Origin: an uncultured Candidatus Melainabacteria bacterium
Lineage (GTDB): Bacteria > Cyanobacteriota > Vampirovibrionia > Gastranaerophilales > Gastranaerophilaceae
Assembly (NCBI GenBank): GCA_934754655.1
Contig: CAKVIC010000005.1
Coordinates: 1 to 64,000, forward strand
Direction: 5' to 3'
Length of the DNA: 64,000 bases
Below are positions 32,649 through 42,446 of the stretch, piece by piece. The translations under genes and the position numbers were made by a program. Below the pieces are notes generated by a model, which was given only the letters and a program-made list of their open reading frames with translations, searched no databases and had not been told where the DNA came from. The stretch's first letter is position 1. Each line of letters opens with the position of its first letter.

Positions 32649-34088
32649 TTAGTTTAAAGCACCATTTAAATTATCTAAATCATCTAAAATGCCTTCGTGG
32701 TTGCCACTTTGTAATTTTGTAATGATGATTTCTAATCTTGCTATGATTGCTGCTGTATCGCAGTTGCAGTTACAACCTGCCGGAATTTTATTAAGAATTG
32801 CATCTAATTTACTTAAAATTTCAGGTGATAAATTATTAAAATCATTTCTTAAGCCTTGAATTGCGACACGAATAAGTTCAAGGTTACCACTATTTCCAAG
32901 ATTAATATCGTTGCCAGCTCTTAATAAATCTTTGATTTCATCTAATGATGCATTACCGTCAGCAGCATATTGAAGTATTTGAAGGTGGAATGCTCTTTCT
33001 GCTTCAGCCATACTATCAAATCTATTCCATGTTTCTTGGAAGAATCCGGCTAAGTTGTTATCCATTCTATTAAGAATTTGATTTTGAATTTCAGCTAATC
33101 TGTTTGATTCAGCTAATAAATCATTACGTTCTTGACCTGATAAATGAATATTATTTAAAATTCTTGTAATTGCATCCATATTACTTGATATTACATTGAT
33201 AATATTTTCTCTATCTTGATGAGCTGTATTTTGGTTATTTATAATTTCTTGCATTTTGCCAAGTATATCATTCATTTTATCCATAAGTCCGGCAGGTATA
33301 CTTCCTGGGTTTTGAGAATTGTTAGCAATAATTTCTACCCAATTTTGAATAATAAGTTGAATATTTTTAATTTCGTCTACTGTACCATTGATAGAACCTG
33401 CTAATGCAAGGATTTGAGCTAAGTATTGTTTCATTGTTTCTGTGTTATTGACAATTGTTGTCAAATCTTCACGCATATCATCATTACCATTTGAAATTTG
33501 TGTAATTAAATTAATGATTTGATCTTGCTTTAAGCCCAATTGCAATAAAACTTCGTACATTCTATCACCGGTAATATTTAGTGAAGTTACAATGTTAATA
33601 AGATTTTGGAAGTTATCTTTTGAAATTTCTTGATTTGCAATGATAATATCTAAACGATCTAATACCGGCTTTAACATTGCAGCAATTTGTTCATCTGTTA
33701 GACGAGGGTTATTATTAATGCTATTGATAGTTACGTTAACTTCGGTGCTGAAATTTTGATTTATTGTTGGTCCAGGTATTTCATGTTCATCACACCAAAT
33801 ATCTTCTGTACATGAAGTCATTGTATTAGTACCAACTGTTGCCATAAGGCCTAAAACTAAAGCTTTAATTGATGCAGGTGTAAGCTTTTGCATAACTCCT
33901 TTATCTATTTTTTTTGTACCTTTAAAGCTTACTGTATCTTGTTCAAGTGGAGCTTGTAAACCACCGTTAATATTGTTGTCAACAGGGGCATTTTCTTTCA
34001 TAGCTCTCATTTGGTTAAATCTCTTTTTTATTTCTGCCGTAGGCATATTTGTTTCAACTGAGTGGGCATAAATATTCATAGCACACAT
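32649..34088 (-). CDS. long helical protein with FKGT leader and lipobox-like site
   Basis: Encodes 479 residues with AAAGGAG before ATG 34088. Residues 1-55 form an Asn/Met/Glu-rich leader ending DTVSFKGTKKIDKGV. A hydrophobic segment (IKALVLGLMATVGTNTM) then runs into TSCTEDIWCDEHE, which resembles a lipoprotein signal with Cys near residue 92, but internal and late. From about 105 to the end are long amphipathic helices with Asn/Ile/Leu repeats, and a CNCNCD knot near 445. It looks like a coiled-coil surface or periplasmic protein. It is monocistronic. No family known. Confidence 0.7.
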   Translation of the reverse strand: MCAMNIYAHSVETNMPTAEIKKRFNQMRAMKENAPVDNNINGGLQAPLEQDTVSFKGTKKIDKGVMQKLTPASIKALVLGLMATVGTNTMTSCTEDIWCDEHEIPGPTINQNFSTEVNVTINSINNNPRLTDEQIAAMLKPVLDRLDIIIANQEISKDNFQNLINIVTSLNITGDRMYEVLLQLGLKQDQIINLITQISNGNDDMREDLTTIVNNTETMKQYLAQILALAGSINGTVDEIKNIQLIIQNWVEIIANNSQNPGSIPAGLMDKMNDILGKMQEIINNQNTAHQDRENIINVISSNMDAITRILNNIHLSGQERNDLLAESNRLAEIQNQILNRMDNNLAGFFQETWNRFDSMAEAERAFHLQILQYAADGNASLDEIKDLLRAGNDINLGNSGNLELIRVAIQGLRNDFNNLSPEILSKLDAILNKIPAGCNCNCDTAAIIARLEIIITKLQSGNHEGILDDLDNLNGALN

Positions 34089-34237
34089 AAATTTCTCCTT
34101 TCAAAGTAATATGATGTTGTCAAATAAGTAAAAACACGTAAAAATTTAATTTGCTAGTTGATATAAAATCTTTACAAAAGTTTACAGTATGGGCTTTTTA
34201 TTAATAGTAATTAAAAAATTTATCGTATTATATTACT

Positions 34238-35314
34238 ATGAGTGAGTTAGAAAAATATAATAAAATTATTCATATTTGTTCAAAATGCGGATTGTGTCAG
34301 GCAAGCTGCCCTATTTATAAAATAACGGGTAATGATTGTACGGTTTCTCGTGGCATGTTTATTATGCTTGATGGAATTTTGAAAAATAAGTTAAAAATGA
34401 ATAATAATATTAATAGATATTTAGATTTGTGCTTAAAATGTAATGCATGTGCAAATAATTGTCCGAGTGGGATTAATATTGTTAATGTTTTATTTGCGGC
34501 AAAGTCTGAATATTTTAATAATCATCCGTTGGAAAAAATAATTTCGTATATACAAAAAAAATTAGTATATGGTTTGTTTTTGAATATTTTAGAAAAATTT
34601 GCCGTAAAAACAAAGAGCGCAAAATTTGAGCGAAAAGTTCTTTATTTTTCAGGTTGTGGTGCAAAAATTACGGGGAATAAATCTGTTATTAAGATTATGA
34701 ATAATATTGGAATTGAAGTTTTAACGCCCAATTTTTCTTGTTGCGGAATTCATTTGTTGATAAGAGGCGATATTAATGGATTTAGACAATATATTAATAA
34801 TTTTATAAAAATATTAAAGCAATATGGTCAAACTGAAATTGTTACAAATTGCGCAACTTGTGAAAAAATCTTGAAGGAATATTCAAATTGGGTTGAACAA
34901 GATGAGGATAAAGAATTTTTACAAAAACTTTCTGTAAGGAATGTCTATTCGTACTTAAAAGAAGCCAATTTTACATTAGAATTGCAAAATAAACATTTTG
35001 TTACTTATCATAAACCGTGCAATATAAATAATATGAATGATATTGAATGGATTTTGCATAATACTAAAAATTTGCATTACGTTAAAATGGAAAACTTTGA
35101 TGAATGTTGTGGATTTTCTGGGATAACTAATTTTAAAGAATATAGCATAATGAAAAACGTTTTTATGAAAAAGCGTAATAACATTATAAAAACCAATACA
35201 AAAACAGTTTTAACTTCTTGTCTTGCTTGTAAAATAGCTTTAAATATGTATTCTTTAAATAGATATAAAGCAGACGATTTATTAGATTTTTTGTTTAAAA
35301 ATTTAAAAAAATAA
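34238..35314 (+). CDS. Fe-S oxidoreductase, GlcF-like (two 4Fe-4S plus CCG domains)
   Basis: Encodes 358 residues. Two ferredoxin clusters (CSKCGLCQASCP and CLKCNACANNCP) precede two CCG-type domains: FSGCGAKI and FSCCGIHLL in the first, ECCGFSG and TSCLACK in the second. This layout matches the iron-sulfur subunit of glycolate oxidase and related electron-transfer proteins. No glcD/E flavoprotein subunit is adjacent, so its electron partner is unknown. No ribosome-binding site is obvious before ATG 34238. Confidence 0.8.
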   Translation: MSELEKYNKIIHICSKCGLCQASCPIYKITGNDCTVSRGMFIMLDGILKNKLKMNNNINRYLDLCLKCNACANNCPSGINIVNVLFAAKSEYFNNHPLEKIISYIQKKLVYGLFLNILEKFAVKTKSAKFERKVLYFSGCGAKITGNKSVIKIMNNIGIEVLTPNFSCCGIHLLIRGDINGFRQYINNFIKILKQYGQTEIVTNCATCEKILKEYSNWVEQDEDKEFLQKLSVRNVYSYLKEANFTLELQNKHFVTYHKPCNINNMNDIEWILHNTKNLHYVKMENFDECCGFSGITNFKEYSIMKNVFMKKRNNIIKTNTKTVLTSCLACKIALNMYSLNRYKADDLLDFLFKNLKK

Positions 35315-35361
35315 AACAAATAAAGTATTAATTTTTTTTAGTACAATGCTAAAATAATTTT

Positions 35362-36354
35362 ATGAGGCTTGTAACAAACAAAGAATTAAGTACTTTTAGA
35401 ATTTTACCATTTGATTTATATAATGAATCAAACATGAAGATACTTTCTGCTGGAGAGGTATTAACTGCCGGCAAATTAATTATGCTGAAAAACCACCCTA
35501 AAATTTATACAGAGGAATTTTCAAACGAAGCAATTAATGATTCGCAAGATGTTAGCAATGACAATAATCGTACAAAATTGATGAATTTTTCTTATGAAAT
35601 GATGGATATTTCAGATTTTGAAACCGTAATTAATACAGATTGTGTGGTAAAACAGGAAGAGCAAATAAGAGTTAAATATTATTATAAAAAGATTTTAGAT
35701 TTATTTACTCAACATTATTATAAAGAAGGGTTAGAGAAATTATACCCCTTGGTTCGTGTTATCACATCAAACATATACATGCGTGTACAACGTTCGCAAA
35801 AAGGTTCACAAATCAGATTTATGGGTGAATATGAAATTTGTCACCCTCTTAATGTTGGAATATTATCCGGACTTATTGCAAAAAAACTTGAATACAATCT
35901 AACTGATGTTGAACATGTTATTTTGGCAGGAATATTGCATGATATTGGTAAATTTCAGATTACTCTAGAAGACAAATCGGCGTTGCTTACAAATAATGAA
36001 GAAGAAGTTAAGGAACATACAACAATTGGGTATGACATTATTAAAAATGAATTAAATTTGCCGGAAAATATAGCGTTAGTGGCATTAGAGCATCATGAAA
36101 ATAATGACGGTTCTGGTTATCCGCAAGGACTTTCAAGTGATTATATAACAGAGATGAGCCAAATTATAAATGTAGCAAATTATTATGACAATTTGGCATG
36201 CAATCGTACAATATTTCATGTAACTTGTAATCGTGATGTCTTAAGAACGATGCTAGAAGTTGGTACTAAGCGTTTTTCTGCAAAAATTTTATACACATTT
36301 ATTCACATGTTTAATTATGATGACGCTAAAGAATTTGATAAAATGATTGACTGA
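35362..36354 (+). CDS. HD-GYP cyclic-di-GMP phosphodiesterase
   Basis: Encodes 330 residues. The N-terminal ~120 residues are variable. The HD-GYP domain has HPLNVGILSGLIA, ILHDIGKFQI, HTTIGYDII, HHENNDGSGYPQGL (the GYP motif) and a later NYYDNL. It should hydrolyse c-di-GMP. No receiver or membrane segment is present, so its input is uncertain. With YajQ it suggests c-di-GMP signalling in this organism. Confidence 0.9.
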   Translation: MRLVTNKELSTFRILPFDLYNESNMKILSAGEVLTAGKLIMLKNHPKIYTEEFSNEAINDSQDVSNDNNRTKLMNFSYEMMDISDFETVINTDCVVKQEEQIRVKYYYKKILDLFTQHYYKEGLEKLYPLVRVITSNIYMRVQRSQKGSQIRFMGEYEICHPLNVGILSGLIAKKLEYNLTDVEHVILAGILHDIGKFQITLEDKSALLTNNEEEVKEHTTIGYDIIKNELNLPENIALVALEHHENNDGSGYPQGLSSDYITEMSQIINVANYYDNLACNRTIFHVTCNRDVLRTMLEVGTKRFSAKILYTFIHMFNYDDAKEFDKMID

Positions 36355-36444
36355 TTTTTTTATTAAATTAGCAAATCCGACAATAGCAAAAACCTTTTTT
36401 TTATTTAATTCTTATTATTGAGATTAATTTTGAAAGGTTTTTAT

Positions 36445-36708
36445 ATGAATAAAATAGAATTTTTTAAAAAAATAATGGAAAAAAGCGAAACTACTAATAT
36501 TATGATAATAACAAATCATTATCAAATTTCCGGTGAAGTTTATGATTGTGAAGAATGTAATAAAGAAACTTTTATTAATTTAACGAATGCTTCTTTATGT
36601 AAATTTGAAGATTCTTATGATGAATTTTGCGAACAATACGGTGAATCTAAATATGATTGGCTACACGTAAATTTAGATAAAGTTGTGGCATTTAGCTTCG
36701 TTAGATAA
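36445..36708 (+). CDS. small hypothetical protein, possibly Sm-like
   Basis: Encodes 87 residues from ATG 36445, with AAAGG upstream; TTG starts upstream are unlikely. The pattern NIMIITNHYQISGEVYDCEE, then TFINLTNAS, and LHVNLDKVVAFSFV resembles the helix-plus-five-strand Sm/Hfq-like fold, but no RNA-binding signature is sure. Two Cys in the turn (CEECNK). It follows the HD-GYP gene by 90 nt. Confidence 0.5.
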   Translation: MNKIEFFKKIMEKSETTNIMIITNHYQISGEVYDCEECNKETFINLTNASLCKFEDSYDEFCEQYGESKYDWLHVNLDKVVAFSFVR

Positions 36709-36729
36709 ATTCTTCCGTAAATGTAAAAT

Positions 36730-37617
36730 TTAATACAAAATATTTGTTATTCCGGTTGTAATTAGGGCTATTGAATATTTATCAGCTTTTTCAATAATGT
36801 CTTTTGTTGCAAAAGGAACTATTATTAAACTTATTCGACCTTGAGCCGCAACATCAACATCGTGGATTGTAACAGGCATGTCAGAAGCTAATATTGCATC
36901 CTTTGACATATCACAAGCGTAATCAAGAGCAAATTCTATAGATGCTGAACGCAAGCCTTGTGAGATAGCAACAGTTTTTAAATCTTTTGCAACGATTAAA
37001 GCTTGAGAAATGTTATGTTTAGCAATTTTCCAAGCAAAAACTGCATCTTCGATTTGTTCAACAGTCGGTTTTTGTTTTGTAGCAACTTTGAAACCGTCTT
37101 TTGACAATTCACTTAAATTTGGAGCTTGAATTAATGTTCCCAAGGGTGTTTCAAGAGTTTTATTTGATAAATATTTTTTATAATCTTTTAATGGAGTTTT
37201 TATTGTTACATAAGGAATGTTATGGTTATCCAAATATTCTAATGCATTTTTTGTAAAAGATGGTGCAACAATTATATTTGTGTCTTTTAAAAATTTTACG
37301 ATTTCACTGTCTACTTCTGAAGAAACAACAATCGTTGAGTTTATGAAATCAATGGGGTTTGAGTCCATTGTTTTTTCAACGGCTCCGGCAAGTGATGGTG
37401 CTAAAGCAACCGCGCAAATACTATTTCCTCTGACTGTGCAAGCGGCTTTTACGTCATAAAACTCGCTTATAACATCTAGTCCTTTTGAGATTGATAATAT
37501 ATCAATATATGAAAGTTCTGTGCTTGCTTCATAATCAATCATTTTGTCGTTTATTTCAATAGTTGCATTTTGATGTTCATTTTCGCCATGCAATATTTTT
37601 ATATCTTCAATTTTCAT
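36730..37617 (-). CDS. AICAR transformylase (PurH C-domain)-like protein, degenerate
   Basis: Encodes 295 residues. It resembles the formyltransferase half of PurH: ILHGENEHQNATI near the start (PurH LRYGENPHQ), and EDAVFAWKIAKHNISQALIVAKD in the middle. The IMP cyclohydrolase half (about 200 residues) is absent. The stretch aligned to PurH FKHVSPAG reads TVRGNSICAV, so the catalytic Lys-His pair is lost, and the end lacks the usual FTGxRHF. Hence it is probably not a working purine enzyme. It precedes PBP1A on the opposite side of a 10-nt gap and could be co-transcribed with it. Function open. Confidence 0.65.
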   Translation of the reverse strand: MKIEDIKILHGENEHQNATIEINDKMIDYEASTELSYIDILSISKGLDVISEFYDVKAACTVRGNSICAVALAPSLAGAVEKTMDSNPIDFINSTIVVSSEVDSEIVKFLKDTNIIVAPSFTKNALEYLDNHNIPYVTIKTPLKDYKKYLSNKTLETPLGTLIQAPNLSELSKDGFKVATKQKPTVEQIEDAVFAWKIAKHNISQALIVAKDLKTVAISQGLRSASIEFALDYACDMSKDAILASDMPVTIHDVDVAAQGRISLIIVPFATKDIIEKADKYSIALITTGITNILY

Positions 37618-37627
37618 AAAATCTCCT

Positions 37628-39781
37628 TTATTCTTCGTTTGATGTATTTATTGGAATTGGGGCGAATTGCTCGCTTGGAATCGGTTGAACATCCGGTTTC
37701 ATATCAAATCTATCGGATTTGACTTTTATTGTTTTAGGAGGTTCCGGTTTCTTTGAAGGAGCAACTTTTTGTAAAAGCTCGTTAGGCTTTATTGAGTCTG
37801 ATTTTAAAGCATTTTCAACGTTTTCTTTTACATCTTCCATATCTTTTTCTTCAAAAATTTTCTTAGCTTCGTTTTGCGGAATTATTGAAACACTAGAAGC
37901 TTTAAATGGTGTTAAATCTATTTTTGGATATTCAAAATCAGAATTACCATAAGGCTCGGTTGCAACTCGCATAACATCACGCCATATTAAAGCCGGAACT
38001 GTACCACCGGTAATATTTCCCATTTTGCTGTTATCATCATTTCCGACCCAAACACCGGTTACGATATCCGGAGTGTAGCCTATAAAATAAGCATCTTTGC
38101 TATCATCTGTTGTTCCGGTTTTGCCGGCTGCGGGTTTACCTATGCTTGCTGCGCGACCTGTACCATTTGTAATTACAGTTTTCATAATTGTAGTCATAGT
38201 AGCTGCAGTATTAAGGTTTAAAACTTTACTGGTTTTTGCTTTTTTTGCTTCATACAAAACCGTTCCGCGAGAGGATTCAACTCTTTCGATTGCAAAAGGT
38301 TCAACTTTATATCCGCCATTTGCAAAAACCCCAAATGCTCTTGTCATTTCAAATAATTTTACGCTGTGTGAACCAAGTGCGATTGTATAATCATAAGGTA
38401 TTGGGGTTGTTATTCCCATAACTCTTGCAAGTTGGATGACAGGTTTTACTCCAATTGAGTCCATTAATCTTGCAGCGCAAACGTTTGATGAAATCATTAA
38501 TGCAGTATACATAGGAATAGGACCTCTGTATTTATTGCCGTAATTTTTAGGAGTCCAGCTACCAGCCTTGAATGGTAAATCATCAATCATGTCATTTGGA
38601 GAATAACCTTTTTCAACGGCTGCAGTGTATATAAATGGTTTAAAAGCAGAACCGGAAGGTCTTGCGGATTGGTTAACTCTATCATATTGGCTTTTTGTAT
38701 AATCTTTGCCACCTGCGTAAACGAGGATTCTTCCGTCAATAGGGCTAAAAGAAAATACTGCTGCTTGGTTTTTATCTTGTTTTAAGCCCCAAGCATTAAG
38801 TTCTTTGATAATAGCTTCGTTTGCAGCAATTTGTGCATTATAACTTAAGGTTGTTATAACTTTTAATCCGCCGTTTACTATTTCATCTTCAGAGAAACCT
38901 AATTTATGCAAATCTTTCATTACATAATCACAAAAATATGGAGCTTTGTTTGTTGCATACATTATAGGCATTGTGGAAAGTACGATAGGCTCTTTTTTTG
39001 TTTTTTCATAAGTATCTTTATCAATGTATTTCATTTTATACATTCTTAACAATACTTGATTACGACGTTTTTTTGCTAAATCAATGTTGTTATAAGGTGA
39101 ATAAACAGATGGTGCTTGTGGCAAACCTGCGATTAATGCCATTTCTGCTAAGTTTAACTGATTAAGATTTTTGTTAAAATAGATTTTAGCAGCACCTTTA
39201 ACCCCGTAAGCGCCAGAGCCTAGATAAACATTGTTTAAATACATTTCAAGGATTTTATCTTTAGAAATTGTTTTTTCGATTTGTGAGGCAACCTGTAATT
39301 CTTTAATTTTTCTTGTAAAAGTTCTTTCATTTGATAAGAAAAGTATTCTGGATAATTGTTGTGTTATTGTACTTGCCCCTTGCACAACATGCCCCGCTAA
39401 AAGGTTTGCCACCATTGAGCGTCCTAAACCAACTAAATCATAGCCTTTGTGTTTATAAAAATTTTTATCTTCAGTTGCAATTAAAGCTTTGGTTAATGTT
39501 TCTGGTACTTCTTTTAATTCAACATTTGAGTATGCATAAGCAGCAAAAGTTTTTATTACTTCTCCATCACTTGCACAAAAAGTTGTCACAATATTTGGTT
39601 TTAAAGAATTTAAATTTTTTATCGGTGGTAGTGAAATTAAATAAAGTTTAAGTGCTAATAAACCTGCAAGAGTGATTCCAATTATTAAAACCAAAATTGA
39701 ACTGATAAGTTTTAATAAATTATTATCAAACGCATTTTTCTTATAGCTTCTGCTTTTTCTTCTTGGAACATTATACGGCAT
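37628..39781 (-). CDS. mrcA: penicillin-binding protein 1A (bifunctional transglycosylase/transpeptidase)
   Basis: Encodes 717 residues. An N-terminal membrane helix (about 22-48), a GT51 glycosyltransferase with ATEDKNFYKHKGYDLVG, and a transpeptidase with SGSAFKP (active Ser, SxxK), SSN and KTGTT. Length fits class A PBPs of cyanobacteria and Firmicutes. The Lys/Pro-rich tail after about 640 is low complexity. It polymerises and cross-links peptidoglycan. Likely first gene of a unit with the AICARFT-like gene downstream. Confidence 0.95.
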   Translation of the reverse strand: MPYNVPRRKSRSYKKNAFDNNLLKLISSILVLIIGITLAGLLALKLYLISLPPIKNLNSLKPNIVTTFCASDGEVIKTFAAYAYSNVELKEVPETLTKALIATEDKNFYKHKGYDLVGLGRSMVANLLAGHVVQGASTITQQLSRILFLSNERTFTRKIKELQVASQIEKTISKDKILEMYLNNVYLGSGAYGVKGAAKIYFNKNLNQLNLAEMALIAGLPQAPSVYSPYNNIDLAKKRRNQVLLRMYKMKYIDKDTYEKTKKEPIVLSTMPIMYATNKAPYFCDYVMKDLHKLGFSEDEIVNGGLKVITTLSYNAQIAANEAIIKELNAWGLKQDKNQAAVFSFSPIDGRILVYAGGKDYTKSQYDRVNQSARPSGSAFKPFIYTAAVEKGYSPNDMIDDLPFKAGSWTPKNYGNKYRGPIPMYTALMISSNVCAARLMDSIGVKPVIQLARVMGITTPIPYDYTIALGSHSVKLFEMTRAFGVFANGGYKVEPFAIERVESSRGTVLYEAKKAKTSKVLNLNTAATMTTIMKTVITNGTGRAASIGKPAAGKTGTTDDSKDAYFIGYTPDIVTGVWVGNDDNSKMGNITGGTVPALIWRDVMRVATEPYGNSDFEYPKIDLTPFKASSVSIIPQNEAKKIFEEKDMEDVKENVENALKSDSIKPNELLQKVAPSKKPEPPKTIKVKSDRFDMKPDVQPIPSEQFAPIPINTSNEE

Positions 39782-39886
39782 ACATATATCCTCATTCTTG
39801 TTTTTTTTATAGAATAACGTTACTATAAAATTGGTAACAAATTTATTTTATCAAATAAATAAAAGAAAGGGATATTTTTCAAACTA

Positions 39887-40294
39887 ATGTTAAGTTTTTT
39901 GACGAATATGAAAAACGAAATATTATCATATTTTGTACCTGAAAAAATGGAGTATAAAATTACGGGTAAATGTTTGAAATGTGGAAAATGTTGTCGATAT
40001 ATGTACAGTTTTGATACTTATACAACAACAGATTTTAAGATAATGCAATTTTTATTTCCAAAATATAAACGATTTTATATTCGCGGTAAAGACGAGTTTG
40101 GGAATTTGATTTTTGCATGTAAATATGTTACAGAGGATGGACTTTGTTCGGTTTATGATAAACGTTTAAAAATGTGTAAGAAATATCCTGCATCAAAAAT
40201 TGGTTATGCCGGCAAACTTCACGAGGGTTGCGGATATAAAATTGAGGATAAAAGTTTTGAAAGTTATATGGAAAACTTAAAACGGATTGATTAA
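39887..40294 (+). CDS. YkgJ-type cysteine-cluster protein, short
   Basis: Encodes 135 residues. CLKCGKCCRYMY near residue 30, CKYVTEDGLCSVYDKRLKMCKKYP near 85 and CGYKI near the end give the full set of metal-binding Cys. It is shorter than the member at 29815. Its end overlaps the convergent ABC ATPase gene by 18 nt. Confidence 0.8.
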   Translation: MLSFLTNMKNEILSYFVPEKMEYKITGKCLKCGKCCRYMYSFDTYTTTDFKIMQFLFPKYKRFYIRGKDEFGNLIFACKYVTEDGLCSVYDKRLKMCKKYPASKIGYAGKLHEGCGYKIEDKSFESYMENLKRID

Positions 40295-41242
40295 ACATGC
40301 GGAGTGGTGATTTTCGCCAACAATATTGAGTTTAGGGATATTATTAAGACAAATTTCTGCATTATAAAAATCGCATCGAGGATGAAATTTGCAACCAGAA
40401 ATTTTTTCTTGTATAGAAGGCGGAGCGCCTGTTATTGTTTTTAGTTTTAATTTTGGATTAGTTGTTGGTAAAGAATTTAATAATGCTACAGAATACGGAT
40501 GTTTTGGGTTCGAGAAAAACTCATTTGCAGTTGCTTGTTCTACAACATGCCCTGAATACATTACAGTTACAAAATCTGCATAATTGCTAACAAGAGCTAA
40601 GTCGTGAGAGATAATCAAAACAGTTGTTTCGTATTCTTCTTGAATATCTTTGATTAAATCCATTATTTGTTTTTGAATGGTCACATCTAGTGCGGTAGTT
40701 GGTTCATCTGCAATAAGAATTTTAGCATTACAAGCAAGCGCAATTGCAATAATTATGCGCTGTTTCATACCACCTGAAAATTCATGCGGATAAAAATTTA
40801 ATTTATTATTAGCATCCGGAATCTGTACAAGATTCATGACCTCGCGAGCTTTTCTTAATGCTTGGTTAGTTGTAACTTTTGAATGAGCTTTTATTGATTC
40901 AACAAGCTGGTCTCCAATTGTGTATAATGGATTTAAAGAAGTCATTGGGTCTTGCGGAATTAATGCTATTTTGTTACCTCTTAAATTTTGCATTTTGGAA
41001 GAGGAATATTCTAAAATGTTTTCGTTTTCAAAAATTATATTTCCACTTTTTATATAGGCTTTTCGTGGTAATAAACGCATTATAGACATTGCTGTCATTG
41101 TTTTTCCGCAACCTGATTCTCCGACTAAAGCATGCATTTGTCCTTTTTTTAAATTTAAATTAACATCATACAATGCTTGATAATCTTCTGTTTCGCCTTT
41201 AAAAAATAAATTTAAATTTTTTATGCTTAAAATATTTTCCAT
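40277..41242 (-). CDS. peptide ABC transporter ATP-binding protein (OppD/DppD type)
   Basis: Encodes 321 residues. Walker A GESGCGKTM, Q loop LIPQDPMTSLNP, signature FSGGMKQR, Walker B ILIADEPTTALD, switch His in ISHDLAL. The C-terminal CKFHPRCDF region is typical of oligopeptide/dipeptide ATPases (Fe-S/PF08352 tail). No permease, second ATPase or binding-protein gene lies beside it, so it is orphaned in this window. Confidence 0.88.
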   Translation of the reverse strand: MENILSIKNLNLFFKGETEDYQALYDVNLNLKKGQMHALVGESGCGKTMTAMSIMRLLPRKAYIKSGNIIFENENILEYSSSKMQNLRGNKIALIPQDPMTSLNPLYTIGDQLVESIKAHSKVTTNQALRKAREVMNLVQIPDANNKLNFYPHEFSGGMKQRIIIAIALACNAKILIADEPTTALDVTIQKQIMDLIKDIQEEYETTVLIISHDLALVSNYADFVTVMYSGHVVEQATANEFFSNPKHPYSVALLNSLPTTNPKLKLKTITGAPPSIQEKISGCKFHPRCDFYNAEICLNNIPKLNIVGENHHSACLINPF

Positions 41243-41328
41243 ATAAACTATTTTAATCTATTTTGAAAAAAATATAAATAAGCAAAATTACTATATAAAT
41301 TTTTAAAAGAAAGATTTGCCGTAATATT

Positions 41329-42438
41329 TTAATCTAAGATTTTTTCAATATTTTCAGATTTTTTAATTCTTACTAAATTGGCGGCTACAAGTGCTGTTAT
41401 TGGAACGCAAATAACAATTGAGCAACTTCCGATTAGAGCTGAGGCAATTTCTGTAACTACTTGATTAAGATTAAAGAATTTTTGTAAATCAATATTTGAT
41501 ACTAATAACAAGAGTGGTAAAGAGCCACCTAAATAAACTAAAATTAAGGTATTAGCCATTGTTCCAATGATATCTCGTCCAACATTCATGCCGGATTTAA
41601 ATAATTCTTTTACAGTTTTAGTGTTATCAATTGTGAAAATCTCGTTAATAGTACTGGCAATTGACATCGCAACATCCATTACTGCGCCCAAAGTTGCAAG
41701 CAACATAGAAGCTACAGCAATTGAAATTATATTAAGTTCAGGATGTGAAGTATATAAAAACATTGTGTTTTCGCTAGTATAGCCGGTTAAGTTTGCAAAT
41801 TTTACTGTAATCATTGATAAAATTAGTGCAAAAATGATACTTAAAGTGCAACCTAAAGTTGCAGAAGTGCTTTTTTTGTTAAATCCGCCAACCGTATACA
41901 TTGTAATCATTGTTGATAATATGCAAATCAAAATGGTTGCGAGAATTGGTTCAAATCCGGCAAGTATCATCGGTGATAAAAAAATATAAATTAATACACA
42001 GGTTAAAAAGATTGACAGCAAACTAAAAACGCCTTTCTTTTTCCCTACATAAATTAATAATCCGCCAAATAATATTGATAAAAATATTAGTGTGCCGGAG
42101 CGGTGACAATCTTCAATCGAAAAATTATAATCACCGATTTCATCTTTTTCAACATGAATAATAACTTTCATGCCTTTTTTTAATTTTATATCATAATAAG
42201 GATTTCCGGTTAGCATATTGTCTACAATAGCTTTTTCCCCTTTGAACTCTCCGCTTAAAAATCTTATATCAGCTGTTTGTTTTATTTGAGTATCTTCACC
42301 TTGTGGGATTTCAACATAATTGACATTTTCAATAATAGCTTTTTGTGATGGTAAAATTACATTATTACTTAATTCATCAGCAAATACAAAACAAAATTGC
42401 ATAAAAAGTGCAATGATTAATATTAAAAACTTTTTCAT
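41329..42438 (-). CDS. YibE/F-like membrane protein
   Basis: Encodes 369 residues. A signal peptide or N-terminal helix (ending FVFA), a ~100-residue outer domain, then about seven or eight membrane helices from residue 120. The segment ATLGAVMDVAMSIASTINEIF is diagnostic for the YibE/F family. Family function is unknown. It is followed downstream by nothing on the same strand until the ABC ATPase at 41242 (86-nt gap). Upstream, ruvB ends 8 nt away, so they may be co-transcribed. Confidence 0.85.
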   Translation of the reverse strand: MKKFLILIIALFMQFCFVFADELSNNVILPSQKAIIENVNYVEIPQGEDTQIKQTADIRFLSGEFKGEKAIVDNMLTGNPYYDIKLKKGMKVIIHVEKDEIGDYNFSIEDCHRSGTLIFLSILFGGLLIYVGKKKGVFSLLSIFLTCVLIYIFLSPMILAGFEPILATILICILSTMITMYTVGGFNKKSTSATLGCTLSIIFALILSMITVKFANLTGYTSENTMFLYTSHPELNIISIAVASMLLATLGAVMDVAMSIASTINEIFTIDNTKTVKELFKSGMNVGRDIIGTMANTLILVYLGGSLPLLLLVSNIDLQKFFNLNQVVTEIASALIGSCSIVICVPITALVAANLVRIKKSENIEKILD

Positions 42439-42446
42439 AATATCAC

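Noticed and set aside
38097..39651. Several plus-strand ORFs over the PBP1A gene
   Set aside because: Antisense shadows of a clear coding region.
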